This document shows, piece after piece, positions 27,501 through 35,295 of a stretch of DNA of 52,433 nucleotides (its first letter is position 1; the number at the start of each line of letters is the position of its first letter). A program made the translations under genes and the position numbers. The DNA comes from Caldifarciminota bacterium (GTDB lineage Bacteria; SDB-A), in the NCBI GenBank assembly GCA_016929715.1, contig JAFGIG010000030.1, positions 1-52,433 of the forward strand, given 5' to 3'. Under the pieces are notes generated by a model. It was given only the letters and a program-made list of their open reading frames with translations. It did not search any database and was not told where the DNA came from.

Positions 27501-28369
27501 TTTCTGTTTTCTGCGGACGCGAAATAGGCTTGGAAAAAGTCCTCGATTACCTCTTTGAAGCCCTTAAAATAGCTGAGGAAACAGGCGATTTGCGAACTCT
27601 TGAGATTATTTTATCCAACTTAGGTCTCAGCTACGCTGAAATATACCTCGATATAGAGAACTCATTCATTTACTATCAGAAAGGAATCGAAATATGCCGC
27701 AGGACAGGAAATATATCTGCCCTAATGAATAATCTCAACAATTTAGCTACTATCTATCTCGCAAAAGGGGAGAAAAAAACAGCCGAAGAACTTTTGAAAA
27801 CTTCTCTGGACATGGCCGCCGAAAGCGGTCATAAACTTGCAACTGTAAACGCATACTGTAACCTTTCTGTTTTTTACAGAAATTTAAGAAAATTCCGAAG
27901 TGCACTCGACTGCATAAAAAGAGCTGAAAAAATCATCGAAAACACGCCTATGAAAGAATACTTGTTGGCGGTAAAAAAAGACAGGTTCGAGATATATGCC
28001 TATACGAAAGACGCTTTGATGGCAAAAAATGCCCTCGATGATATAAATTCACTTCACAGGAAAATAAACGGGGGGGAAGACCTTCCTGATCTCGTTTTCT
28101 ACGAATTGAGAGTAAAATTTCTCCAAACAGGGGATAAAAAGATACTGACTGAGATGGAAAAAGAAGCTGAAAAAACACCTCTAAAAAGCAGGAAAGCCCA
28201 CACCCATTATATTATCTGGAAGACTTCAGATTCCCCTGAAAGCGCCGAGATTTCTCTCAATCTTTACAGGGAACTCATCCAAGAACCTCCAAAGGATTTT
28301 AAGGACATCTACTGGGTCATAAGAAAAAAAGAACTCGAGAATTATTTCAGGGACATGCGGGAATCCTGA
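24560..28369 (+). CDS. Tandem class III cyclase-AAA ATPase-TPR protein (soluble adenylyl cyclase-like)
   Basis: A 1269-residue cytoplasmic protein. C1 (about 20-190) has metal-binding Asp30 in FVDITGF and Asp80 in FGGDAF, but its N-x3-R motif is lost (LDSASNIQ). C2 (about 230-395) lacks the first metal Asp (SIFISF), but has Lys275 in GDKGGF, Thr334 in EYTCQG, Asn341 and Arg345 in VNLAARL. Together they can build one active site with adenine-type determinants, plus one pseudo-site. A P-loop near 440 (GEAGTGKS) and Walker B near 573 (VFFDDFHWIDDD) mark a STAND-type ATPase, then TPRs from about 780 to the end. The same order is found in animal ADCY10. It probably makes cAMP; no Shine-Dalgarno precedes the ATG. 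Confidence 0.85.
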   Translation: MRDLVPFFITQNYSKDLKEGKFRAAVLFVDITGFTQMTKRLMEKGTEGIEILTLTINDVFTPAITAVRARGGFISVFGGDAFYSLFNSKTIGFKQNALSAAQEITRLFSEFGIKKTGAGVFELSVKTGLSMGEIEWGIIQNPHQNTYYFKGDPLDSASNIQRYCAKNHVVVDKNFVDSFRNRKRFSPVGEGAFTPDFTANPPNSTTQLVKRRNAKQKEFMPATLLDGSVKSEFREVVSIFISFADSPLFREKISKVIDIVNETGGYFNRVSYGDKGGFILVFYGAPEGRELLCERAAKMALSVAAIPHFMICAGITFGMCFSGFTGTEERAEYTCQGERVNLAARLMTLKKDNLPPEPRILTDYVVKEKLSYSFSFEFVCDSVLKGFDDPVPVFCLKGEKTMSQILRGEAVGRERHFEKASEVFNKTIESGVFGGILKIEGEAGTGKSFFVAELVKRHPSFNWIFMPCDQIFKYSLNPVKHFLNLFFGFGEKAAENDKISSAKEKLVKIFSGEDFLDSGEIDVMLFFLCQVAGLKYEDPNFASLDQKNRKDMILHYTKLFIKTLSKKKPTIVFFDDFHWIDDDTLDLAKSLCHGTEKNPLILVTASRRAESGENIFQDARVSEISLKPFNREDSFELAKKILKTEDIPQPTLEFIFDRSEGNPFYIEQTIRFLLENGYFDLDFRLSSDASFIPSGIRSIIISRFDRFGRDLKNAMIRASVLGREFSTEILAKMISAKNIERILGEGEKNVVWMPQGTGLYSFSHALIRDSVYEMQLKSELRILHRDAARAYENLPEDYKEKNTGIIAFHYDLSDDKDKAPVYLKKAFLLAQKSFSTIDSLRFCEALDKYLEQGKEKLENSIKRIRLISVTGKLEKAEEIAQKTLADCEDEISLAAECLISLCEITLKLFKMDKNLEYLKKLDVLSEKLEDKKIRTELFKLYGFYWHSHEDEKKAVVYFQKALNLTRITKDKKAEAKCLSDISVFCGREIGLEKVLDYLFEALKIAEETGDLRTLEIILSNLGLSYAEIYLDIENSFIYYQKGIEICRRTGNISALMNNLNNLATIYLAKGEKKTAEELLKTSLDMAAESGHKLATVNAYCNLSVFYRNLRKFRSALDCIKRAEKIIENTPMKEYLLAVKKDRFEIYAYTKDALMAKNALDDINSLHRKINGGEDLPDLVFYELRVKFLQTGDKKILTEMEKEAEKTPLKSRKAHTHYIIWKTSDSPESAEISLNLYRELIQEPPKDFKDIYWVIRKKELENYFRDMRES

Positions 28370-30095
28370 AAGTGAAAACGCTCCCCTCGTTTGTTTTTGA
28401 AAACACGCCTATTTCTCCTCCGTGAAGCTCTATTAGTCTTTTGACTATGGAAAGCCCGAGTCCTGTTGTCTGTTCTCCTTCCGTCCCCTCTCTTTTCGCC
28501 TCCGTGAATTTATCGAATATTTTAGGCTTCATTTCTTCCGGAATTCCAATTCCGCTATCTTCCACGGACACGACGGCATATAGGATATCCCCCGACAATT
28601 CCCTTTTGTGTGTTATTGAAATCCTGCCGCCTCTTGGCGTGAATTTGAGGGCGTTAGAAAAAAGATTCTGCATTATCTGCCAGAATCTGTTGAAATCAAC
28701 CATGCAAATACAGTTCCCCCCTTCGTTGCTCAATTCGAAATTCACGCCTTTTTTCCCTGAAAGCCTCCTGAAATCGCCGGCAAATTCGGAGATGAGATCG
28801 GCTATGTTCATCTCCGCAAGTTCGAGCCTAAAATCTTCGCTCTCGATTTTGTTTATCTCGAGAATGTCTTCAACGAGAACGAGAGCCCTTTGGACGTAAT
28901 GCTTTATGACTTCAAGAGTTTCTTCTGCCTCTGCGTTCAGATTCTGCAGATGCGCAAGCATTTGGGACAACGGTATAATCGAACCTATCGTTCCCTTGAG
29001 GTCGTGGGAAACAACTCTCATTATAGCGTCTTTGGACTTGTTCAGCTCCGTCAGTTCTTCGTTTTTTTCGGCAAGTTCGGCGTTTTGTTTTTCTATCATC
29101 ATATTAGCACCGGCAAGTTCTTCGTTTTTCATCCTGTAAATTTCAGTTTCTCTTTCTCTGAGCTTGACCTCGAAACGGGCGTCCATTTCTGCGATTCTCG
29201 ATGTTTTTTCTTCATTGAAAATAACGTCCATCTTCTCGGCGTATATCCGGCTGAAATAAAGAGCTTTCTGATATTCTTCTTTTTCTTCGTATAGCTCTGA
29301 TAAGGTTTTTGCAGCGTTCATCTGACCTAAATTATTGTCAGTCGAGAAATATATTTCAAAAGCCTCCCTGACATATTCAAGGGATTTCTCAGTATCTCCC
29401 TTCTCTTTCATTATCAGTCCAAAGTTGAAAAGAGGCGGAGCCTCACCGTTCCTGTCACCTATTTCACGCTTCAAAGCAATAGCTTTTTCGTAATATGAAA
29501 GGGCTTCCTCCAAAGCGCCTGTCTCCCTGTAAACCTCGCCGATGTTGTTCAGTATAAAAGACAATGGCCTTTTGTTTCCGGCGCTTTCGGCGGCTTTTTT
29601 CGCCCTTTCGAGGTATTCAAGGCTTTTCGCGAAGTCTCCTAAACGCCTGTAGACGTTTGCGATATTGTTACAGCTCTGCTGTATGAACTTCTGCAGGCCT
29701 TCCTTTTCCCTTATCTCGAGAGATTTTTTCATATAGAAAAGGGCTTTTTCGGTTAGGTTCATTTTGGCAAATACAACTCCCATGCCTTCGTATGAACTCG
29801 TAAGCCTGTCCGGGTCTGTCTCTGATGACGCCACTTTCTGAAAATATTCTATCGCCTTATCGAAGTCGGACATGTGAAAACACAAAAACCCCAAGCGGAG
29901 GAAGGCTCTGTTTTTAAGGTCTTCGATACTGTTTTTTTCGCATATCTCCAGCGCCGTCAAAGCGCAGTTGAATGAAGGGACGGTTTCCGAAGCTTCAAAA
30001 AATTCTTTTGCTTTTTCAAGGAGATATGTGGCTTTTTCTCTGTCAGTCGAAAGGACGTCCGCTTCGCTGAAAACGATATTTGTTTTATCGGCCAT
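28347..30095 (-). CDS. Soluble TPR sensor histidine kinase
   Basis: A 582-residue cytoplasmic kinase. Residues about 20-300 are TPR units (GDFAKSLEYLERAKKA, GALEEALSYYEKAIAL), 300-355 a coiled coil. The H-box VVSHDLKG carries the phosphoacceptor near His364. N-box QNLFSNALKFT, G1 DSGIGIP, F-box IFDKF and G2 TTGLGLSIVKRL are intact, so it should be active. There is no membrane helix, so it senses an internal partner. The 3' end overlaps the convergent cyclase gene by 23 bases. No cognate response regulator is adjacent; both neighbours share TPR regions, which may be coincidental. Confidence 0.92.
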   Translation of the reverse strand: MADKTNIVFSEADVLSTDREKATYLLEKAKEFFEASETVPSFNCALTALEICEKNSIEDLKNRAFLRLGFLCFHMSDFDKAIEYFQKVASSETDPDRLTSSYEGMGVVFAKMNLTEKALFYMKKSLEIREKEGLQKFIQQSCNNIANVYRRLGDFAKSLEYLERAKKAAESAGNKRPLSFILNNIGEVYRETGALEEALSYYEKAIALKREIGDRNGEAPPLFNFGLIMKEKGDTEKSLEYVREAFEIYFSTDNNLGQMNAAKTLSELYEEKEEYQKALYFSRIYAEKMDVIFNEEKTSRIAEMDARFEVKLRERETEIYRMKNEELAGANMMIEKQNAELAEKNEELTELNKSKDAIMRVVSHDLKGTIGSIIPLSQMLAHLQNLNAEAEETLEVIKHYVQRALVLVEDILEINKIESEDFRLELAEMNIADLISEFAGDFRRLSGKKGVNFELSNEGGNCICMVDFNRFWQIMQNLFSNALKFTPRGGRISITHKRELSGDILYAVVSVEDSGIGIPEEMKPKIFDKFTEAKREGTEGEQTTGLGLSIVKRLIELHGGEIGVFSKTNEGSVFTFRIPACP

Positions 30096-30122
30096 AGAAC
30101 TACCTTTCGATTTTCTGCCAGT

Positions 30123-30150
30123 ATTTTAATCTGGTTTTAAGCATATTCAA
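30123..30150 (-). promoter_or_regulatory. Putative sigma70-type promoter for the TPR histidine kinase gene
   Basis: Minus strand TTGAAT (30145-30150), 16-base spacer, TAAAAT (30123-30128). The 5' leader would be about 20 bases and contains AAAGGTAG before the ATG at 30095. Confidence 0.5.
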
Positions 30151-30212
30151 AGTGTTATTTTCGATCCGTTTTTTCGCACTCGTTCACCTTTGCTGTCCAC
30201 GGACACATAAAA

Positions 30213-30240
30213 CAAAAAAAGGGGGCAAAAGCCCCCTTTT
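30213..30240 (-). terminator. Rho-independent terminator of the secreted protein gene
   Basis: Stem GGGGGC/GCCCCC (30221-30226 with 30231-30236), four-base loop, extended by A-T pairs. On the minus strand it is followed by seven T residues and lies 56 bases after the stop at 30296. On the plus strand only four T residues follow, so it mainly serves the minus strand. Confidence 0.88.
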
Positions 30241-30295
30241 AGCAATCCTGCCAGAAAAAATTATCTGACCCTGTCAAATAAATTTTGATCTGAAT

Positions 30296-32170
30296 TTATT
30301 TGACAAGATTGACCTTCAAAGACCTCTCTGAGCCGTTGACGTTCGCCCTGAGGAAGTAAAGTCCCGTTGATAGATCTTCTGTGTTAAATCCGAGGTTGTG
30401 ATTCCCTGATGAAAGTTTCCCCGAGAAAAGCGTCCTGACGTTTCTTCCCGAGACGTCAAAAAGCGATACCGTTACGTCGGATTCGGTCACAAGCGAAAGG
30501 TTGTATAGAGAAGCCGAGGTGACAAAAGTCGGGCAGGCGAGTCTGAACAGAGATGGAACGCTGACGCCAATTTCATCAACGCCGACGGAAGACCATGTTC
30601 CGTGGGCGATGACCCAGACTTCCTGAATTCCTGCGTCCCTTGAAGGAGCCCATGAACCCGTGAACTCATACGCCCTTCTGCTGACAGCTCCCGGGGGAAC
30701 TGCGTTAGTTCCCGTCGAGAAAGATGCGTTTGTCACAGTAATCGCTCCGACATAAAACGCGCCTTCTGTTATCGATATGGAGGGGTTTACAGGTATGTTG
30801 AACCAAAATCCTGCATTTCCCGTGTTCACTGTCATTCTCGAAGAAAAAAGAATGGTCCCCGGTCCGCCGTCTGTTCCGTCATCGTCCATTACGACAAAAT
30901 CCACGCTTCCGGCTGTTGTCACGGTTGCGGGATAAAAGCCTATCGAGTCAAGCGTGAAAGGATAATTCGGGGGAACAAACATATTGCCGTATCCGGACGA
31001 ATCGCCGTTCCACGAAGAGCCTGTGGCAGGTTCTGTGAAGTAACCGAGCCAGGATGGCGCGGCTTTCGCCTGCAGTCTAAATGTAATCGAATCATTGGCA
31101 GGTGTCATATCGCCGGTCATGTATGTCCTGACCTGAACTCTGTATGTTGTGTCAATATCCGGGACTGAGAAAGGGTCAAAAGTGCATGTATCTAAGTCAC
31201 CGGGGTTGAGCGTGTTGTAGATTGTTATTGTGTCGGCGAAAACTATCGAAGCTCCGGATTTATAGTATATCCTCAGAATCACGTTGAAAGTGCTTTCCGG
31301 CTGGTTGCCGAAATTCTTTACTTCGGCGACGGGGGTGAAATCCGCGCCTCTGTCTATGAATATTCCTCCTGAAAGAGGATTGTCAACCCAGGAAATTCCG
31401 ACATCGTGGACAGCGAGCGTAGTAGTTTCCGGGGGAATATATGCAACTGCCATTCCGTCAACAGGCCTTGCCGCTCCAGCGCCCGCTACGCCGTCTCTGA
31501 AATACTGAAGTCCTATTGTCTTTGTTATATTCTGTATGCCTACAATGTCGGCTTCGCCGCTGTGGTTGTAGGTTCCGTTCTGAGGGCCGTATTGCATGGT
31601 TATACAGCTGTCAGCCTTTGTCAGGATGACCTGAAACGTGTGGTATGTGCCTGCCACATCCCATTCTTTTACGCTGTCGTATGTGACAATGAATGTGTCG
31701 AGAGTCGGCGAGGTGTAGTAATAACAGCTTCCGTAAGCCGCACCCGGAGAGAAATCGAGGTCTCCGGTGTAAATCGCAATCAAATCCGGCGGAGCCAGAG
31801 TGCTGGGCAGATTTTGGAAGGGATGCGCGAAATTCTGATTGCTCGAAAAAGAAAGATATCCGTTGGATCCGACATATACCTGATCCACCGCATACCAGTA
31901 GTAGGGGAAATCAAAACCGATGGGAAACGGACCCATGACATTGTCGTCCATAAGTCCAGTGACCTGTGTCCCTATAGTCGAAATGTCTATCCAGTTGAAA
32001 GTCGGTCCGCCCGGATCTCCGGATTTGACATAGACGTATCCGTAGGCGTCGGGGTTGCCCGAATCGGGGGAGAACAGGTTCACATCAGGCGACCTGAAAC
32101 CGCCCGTCCATGGCATAGCCGTCATCGCCGCGGCCGCGAAAAACGCAACCACTAAAAGCATTCTCTTCAT
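30296..32170 (-). CDS. Secreted surface protein with CARDB-like and T9SS-like sorting domains
   Basis: A 624-residue exported protein. Signal peptide MLLVVAFFAAAAMTAM near the N-terminus. Residues about 60-230 hold a domain with PIGFDFPYYW, VYVGSNGYLSFSS and YGSCYYYTSP, as in nidogen-like or adhesin-type modules. Near 260-360 (VHDVGISWVDNP, AEVKNFGNQPESTF) is a CARDB-like Ig domain. The last 80 residues (SLFDVSGRNVRTLFSGKL, STGLYFLRANVNG) are a FlgD/Por-type sorting domain ending NLVK. It has its own promoter (TTGACA at 32233-32238), GGAAAGGAG before the ATG, and a strong terminator, so it is a single-gene unit and perhaps well expressed. Confidence 0.82.
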   Translation of the reverse strand: MKRMLLVVAFFAAAAMTAMPWTGGFRSPDVNLFSPDSGNPDAYGYVYVKSGDPGGPTFNWIDISTIGTQVTGLMDDNVMGPFPIGFDFPYYWYAVDQVYVGSNGYLSFSSNQNFAHPFQNLPSTLAPPDLIAIYTGDLDFSPGAAYGSCYYYTSPTLDTFIVTYDSVKEWDVAGTYHTFQVILTKADSCITMQYGPQNGTYNHSGEADIVGIQNITKTIGLQYFRDGVAGAGAARPVDGMAVAYIPPETTTLAVHDVGISWVDNPLSGGIFIDRGADFTPVAEVKNFGNQPESTFNVILRIYYKSGASIVFADTITIYNTLNPGDLDTCTFDPFSVPDIDTTYRVQVRTYMTGDMTPANDSITFRLQAKAAPSWLGYFTEPATGSSWNGDSSGYGNMFVPPNYPFTLDSIGFYPATVTTAGSVDFVVMDDDGTDGGPGTILFSSRMTVNTGNAGFWFNIPVNPSISITEGAFYVGAITVTNASFSTGTNAVPPGAVSRRAYEFTGSWAPSRDAGIQEVWVIAHGTWSSVGVDEIGVSVPSLFRLACPTFVTSASLYNLSLVTESDVTVSLFDVSGRNVRTLFSGKLSSGNHNLGFNTEDLSTGLYFLRANVNGSERSLKVNLVK

Positions 32171-32209
32171 AAAATACTCCTTTCCTTTTAAGTTAAAGGA
32201 TGAAAAGAA

Positions 32210-32238
32210 ATCTAATACTATAGCTGAAGATATGTCAA
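32210..32238 (-). promoter_or_regulatory. Sigma70-type promoter for the secreted protein gene
   Basis: Perfect -35 TTGACA on the minus strand (32233-32238), 17-base spacer, -10 TTAGAT (32210-32215). An alternative -10 TATTAG lies two bases nearer. The leader of about 30 bases holds the GGAAAGGAG ribosome site. Confidence 0.6.
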
Positions 32239-32258
32239 GAGAGTTGTTTTAGAAATTT

Positions 32259-33476
32259 CTACGTCTTCAATTCTTTTTTCTTCGCGGCGGGAAAGAGGAC
32301 GTTGTTGAGTATCAGCCTGTAGCCGGGAGAATTCGGGAAAAGAGAAAGGTCGGTCGGGGGGTCGCCTACATAATGTGTGAAATCCTCGGGGTCGTGCCCC
32401 CCAAGATAAGCGAAACTGCCCTGTCCCAGATTTCCGCAGAGGTATTTTATCTCGTCGGCGCCGGGGACGTCCCCGAGGAGTGTTATCTCAGACCTGACGC
32501 AGGATCGCCTGAAACCGGTGCACTGTCCCAGAAACTCCCTGACTGTCCCCACATGGTTCTGGACAAGCATAGAAGGGACGGGGTCTTCCTTTGCGCTGAA
32601 CTCGTATAGTCTGAAAAAGACGTTTTCGCCCCTGAGATGAGCCTCCTGCGAGACATCTATCGTCGAGTGTTCGTATATGTTCGGATCCATTATTATTTCG
32701 AAATCCGTGAAAGCGGGCGAACGGGAAAAATCCACTTCACCCGTTCCGACGGGATCTCCGTCGAAAGGCGACGCGACTATGTCCCTGCCGTAAGCGGCGA
32801 GAGCTATTTCCCATGTATCGGTTGCAGAACACATGGCGAAAAGATATCCGCCGTTTTCCACGTATTCGTATAGCTTTCTTGCGACTTCATGCTTCAATTT
32901 CCAGACCTTGTCATACCCGAGGAGCCTTGCTGTCTCTTCATTGAGCCGAACCTGGTCCTTATACCACTGAGTATTGGCATAGGAAGCCCAGAACTTGCCG
33001 TATTGGCCCGTGAAATCCTCGTGATGGAGGTGGACCCATTCATAATCGGACAGCTTGTCTTCCATAACCTCGACGTCCCATATCCTGTCATAGCTTATAC
33101 CGGCGTAATCGAGCGCCATGACAACGGCATCGTCCCAGGGTTGAGCCCCTGGAGTTTGATAGACAGCCACTTTCGGGGCTTTGTGAAGGAGGACGACGTC
33201 GGCGTTCATATTCTCTATCTCGGATTTTATGAGGGCTTCTTTTTCAGGAGATATCAGGGAATAACCGACTCCGGATCTTTTCAGGTCGTCCTCAATACCG
33301 GAATTGTCTTCCAAAATGAAACTTCCGCCTCTGTAGTTTATAAGCCATTCGACTTCGAGCCCCACTTCGAGAGATCTGTATGCTACACCGTATGCCTTGA
33401 GGTGATTTGTCTGTGACATGTCCATGGGAACAAAAATCCTCTGGATCAGAGCGAAAAAAATTGACAAAATATTCAA
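32259..33476 (-). CDS. 'Asparagine synthetase B-like' protein of unknown function
   Basis: A 405-residue protein. FVPMDMSQTNHLKAYGVAY at the start and EWLINYRGGSF match a family often labelled asparagine synthetase B in Bacteroidota. None of the class II glutaminase or synthetase motifs are visible, so the label is doubtful. The middle GGYLFAMCSATDTWEIAL resembles the nucleophile elbow of glutamine-amidotransferase-like or ThuA-like folds, and YLGGHDPEDFTHYVGDPP near the end fits such a fold too. The first about 15 residues are hydrophobic (ILSIFFALIQRIFV) and may export it. Its ATG overlaps the CCA enzyme stop. Confidence 0.6.
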   Translation of the reverse strand: MNILSIFFALIQRIFVPMDMSQTNHLKAYGVAYRSLEVGLEVEWLINYRGGSFILEDNSGIEDDLKRSGVGYSLISPEKEALIKSEIENMNADVVLLHKAPKVAVYQTPGAQPWDDAVVMALDYAGISYDRIWDVEVMEDKLSDYEWVHLHHEDFTGQYGKFWASYANTQWYKDQVRLNEETARLLGYDKVWKLKHEVARKLYEYVENGGYLFAMCSATDTWEIALAAYGRDIVASPFDGDPVGTGEVDFSRSPAFTDFEIIMDPNIYEHSTIDVSQEAHLRGENVFFRLYEFSAKEDPVPSMLVQNHVGTVREFLGQCTGFRRSCVRSEITLLGDVPGADEIKYLCGNLGQGSFAYLGGHDPEDFTHYVGDPPTDLSLFPNSPGYRLILNNVLFPAAKKKELKT

Positions 33477-34879
33477 TTTTTTTCTCTTTTTTTGGACTCT
33501 ATTATTCTTTTCGCCAATAAAATTCCTTCTTCGAGGCTGTCGAAATCACCGTCGAGCTGGGCTTCATAGAGTTCTTTCAGGACATCTCCCATGAAGGGTG
33601 AAGGTTCTATACCGAGTTTCAGAAGATGCCTTCCCATAACTATTGGTTTGAGCTGTTCCTCTTGGATTTTCATGTCTCTGAGAGTTCTATCGAGCCAAAG
33701 GATCTCTTCCGAGTCGCCGAAGACCTGACCTCTGCCGAATTTGTCCGCCATAAAAAGTGCTTTCAGGAGTTCGAGCTCAGTCCCACCGAAAAGCCTCCTC
33801 ATTGCGCCTTTTGTTACTATATCGCGCGACTTCCATAAATCGTATATCCTGTGGTGAGACAAGACGAGAGAAGACACTCTTTCCGTGACCGATTTCGGAG
33901 CCTTCCATCTGGAGAGGACTATTTTGGCAATTTTCGCGCCCGCAGGCTGATGCCCCGGCGAAATCAATCTGCCGGCTTTTCTGCCTTCTTGCGCCTGTTT
34001 TGTAGAGACCGTCTTGCCTATGTCGTGAAAGAGAACAGACAGCATGAAGACGAATTTGTCTTCTTCGGAAAGCATATTTTCTCTGAGTGAAGCGGCGACG
34101 TCGAGAGACAGGACAGTGTGAATAAAAACACTTCCCTCTGGATGCCATATTATGTCCTGAGAGCATTCTACCATCGAGGATATCTCGGGTTCCGATGAAA
34201 AGAGAAAAAGCGAGTGTGCGGCGAGAAAACCTCTGCCGGGAAAATCCCCTTCGACGAGCATTTTCTTAATTTCCGCGAAAATTCTCTCTCTCGGCAAACT
34301 CTTTGTGTCTGTTCTTCTGCACAATTCGGCGGTATTTGTCTCTATAGGAAAACCGAGCGATGCCGCGAACCTCATCGCCCTGTATGCCCTCAAGGGATCT
34401 TCGCCGAAGTGATTGGCGTCGCAAGCCCTGAGTATTCCTGTCTTCATGTCCTTGACTCCTCCGAGAGGGTCAATAATTTCGCCTGTCAGCGCGTCTTTCA
34501 GAACGCTGTTTACTGTGAAATCTCTCCTCCTGCAGGCTTCATAATACGATAGCCCCGGGTCGGCTTTTACCTCGAATCCTTTGTGCCCCTCGCCGATTCT
34601 CCTGTCCCTTCTCGGCAGAGATATCTCAAGGTTGCCGATTCTGTAAACGGCGAATGATTTTCCGGTCAAATCGACTTTTCCAAATTTTTTAAGAATCTTT
34701 TCGAGAGCATCTGGAGACAGTCCGTAGACCTCAGCGTCTATATCTTCGTTTCTTCTCATCCTCCCGAGCATGACATCACGGACCGTTCCTCCCACTTCAA
34801 AAAGCCTGCCTCCGGATTCTTTCACTTCTAAAGCAATTTTCTGAAGGAGCGTTTTTGCCTCCCGGACTTTATCTGTCAA
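33473..34879 (-). CDS. cca: CCA-adding tRNA nucleotidyltransferase with HD domain
   Basis: A 468-residue class II nucleotidyltransferase. GGTVRDVMLGR, NEDIDAEVYG (catalytic DxD), RRRDFTVNS and EDPLRAYRAMRFAASLGF are the head and neck motifs, and LFHDIGKT is the HD signature. It adds or repairs the 3' CCA of tRNAs; this fits the tRNA-Leu in this window, whose gene lacks an encoded CCA. Poly(A) polymerase activity is an alternative for this family. It is coupled to both neighbours by short overlaps. Confidence 0.88.
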   Translation of the reverse strand: MTDKVREAKTLLQKIALEVKESGGRLFEVGGTVRDVMLGRMRRNEDIDAEVYGLSPDALEKILKKFGKVDLTGKSFAVYRIGNLEISLPRRDRRIGEGHKGFEVKADPGLSYYEACRRRDFTVNSVLKDALTGEIIDPLGGVKDMKTGILRACDANHFGEDPLRAYRAMRFAASLGFPIETNTAELCRRTDTKSLPRERIFAEIKKMLVEGDFPGRGFLAAHSLFLFSSEPEISSMVECSQDIIWHPEGSVFIHTVLSLDVAASLRENMLSEEDKFVFMLSVLFHDIGKTVSTKQAQEGRKAGRLISPGHQPAGAKIAKIVLSRWKAPKSVTERVSSLVLSHHRIYDLWKSRDIVTKGAMRRLFGGTELELLKALFMADKFGRGQVFGDSEEILWLDRTLRDMKIQEEQLKPIVMGRHLLKLGIEPSPFMGDVLKELYEAQLDGDFDSLEEGILLAKRIIESKKREKN

Positions 34880-35174
34880 AAAAACCTTCCCCCTCCGGGC
34901 ATCTGCAGGGGTTATCTTTGCAGGAAGGGCATTTACCTACATATCTGAGAACTGCTTTTTCAACGTCCACGTCAGCGAGATTTGCCATTGTCATCAGCCA
35001 TGCCAAAACATCGGCGAATTCGTTTTCGCAGTCACTGAGTTTCTTTTTTCTCAGGGCCTGAGAGAGTTCGCCGACTTCCTCCACAAAATGGTTGAAACTC
35101 TTTGAGATCCCTCTTCTTTCATCTCTTTCCCCGAACAGAACCCGGATATTTTCCTGAAATTCCTTTAGAGTCAT
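34869..35174 (-). CDS. MazG-like nucleotide pyrophosphohydrolase with C-terminal Cys cluster
   Basis: About 101 residues. MTLKEFQENIR opens the MazG-like fold; EEVGELSQAL and NEFADVLAWL give the ExxE...ExxD magnesium site, so it probably hydrolyses NTPs or dNTPs. The C-terminus adds KCPSCKDNPCRCP, four cysteines that could bind a metal, beyond the usual fold. I take the ATG at 35174, which has GGGGACAAGG upstream, over the ATG at 35213, which has none and adds 13 unconserved residues. It leads a three-gene minus-strand operon and overlaps the CCA gene by 11 bases. Confidence 0.82.
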   Translation of the reverse strand: MTLKEFQENIRVLFGERDERRGISKSFNHFVEEVGELSQALRKKKLSDCENEFADVLAWLMTMANLADVDVEKAVLRYVGKCPSCKDNPCRCPEGEGFFDR

Positions 35175-35213
35175 GCCTTGTCCCCTTTTAGTAAGCAAAT
35201 ATGTATTTTGCAT

Positions 35214-35295
35214 AATACCATTTCCCTTGATTGCTGAAAAATTATATTATATCTCTTAATGCGTAAAAGCATCTTTTAATTGGGCTTGTTTAAGC
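35214..35295. promoter_or_regulatory. Divergent intergenic region with likely -10 elements
   Basis: Minus strand TATAATATAAT (complement of 35241-35251) gives a strong -10 for the MazG-cca operon, with no clear -35. On the plus strand TTGATT (35227-35232) and TATATC (35248-35253) are a weak pair for the CPBP gene. The plus-strand gene has no good ribosome site. Confidence 0.35.

Noticed and set aside
31406..32155. 249-codon open frame on the plus strand
   Set aside because: Antisense to the secreted protein, which has a signal peptide, sorting domain, promoter and terminator.
32250..32261. Palindrome TAGAAATTTCTA at the end of the asparagine synthetase B-like gene
   Set aside because: Too weak and A-T rich, with no T run on the minus strand, so not called a terminator.
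35175..35213. Upstream ATG for the MazG-like protein
   Set aside because: No ribosome site and the added residues are not typical of the family; the ATG at 35174 has both.
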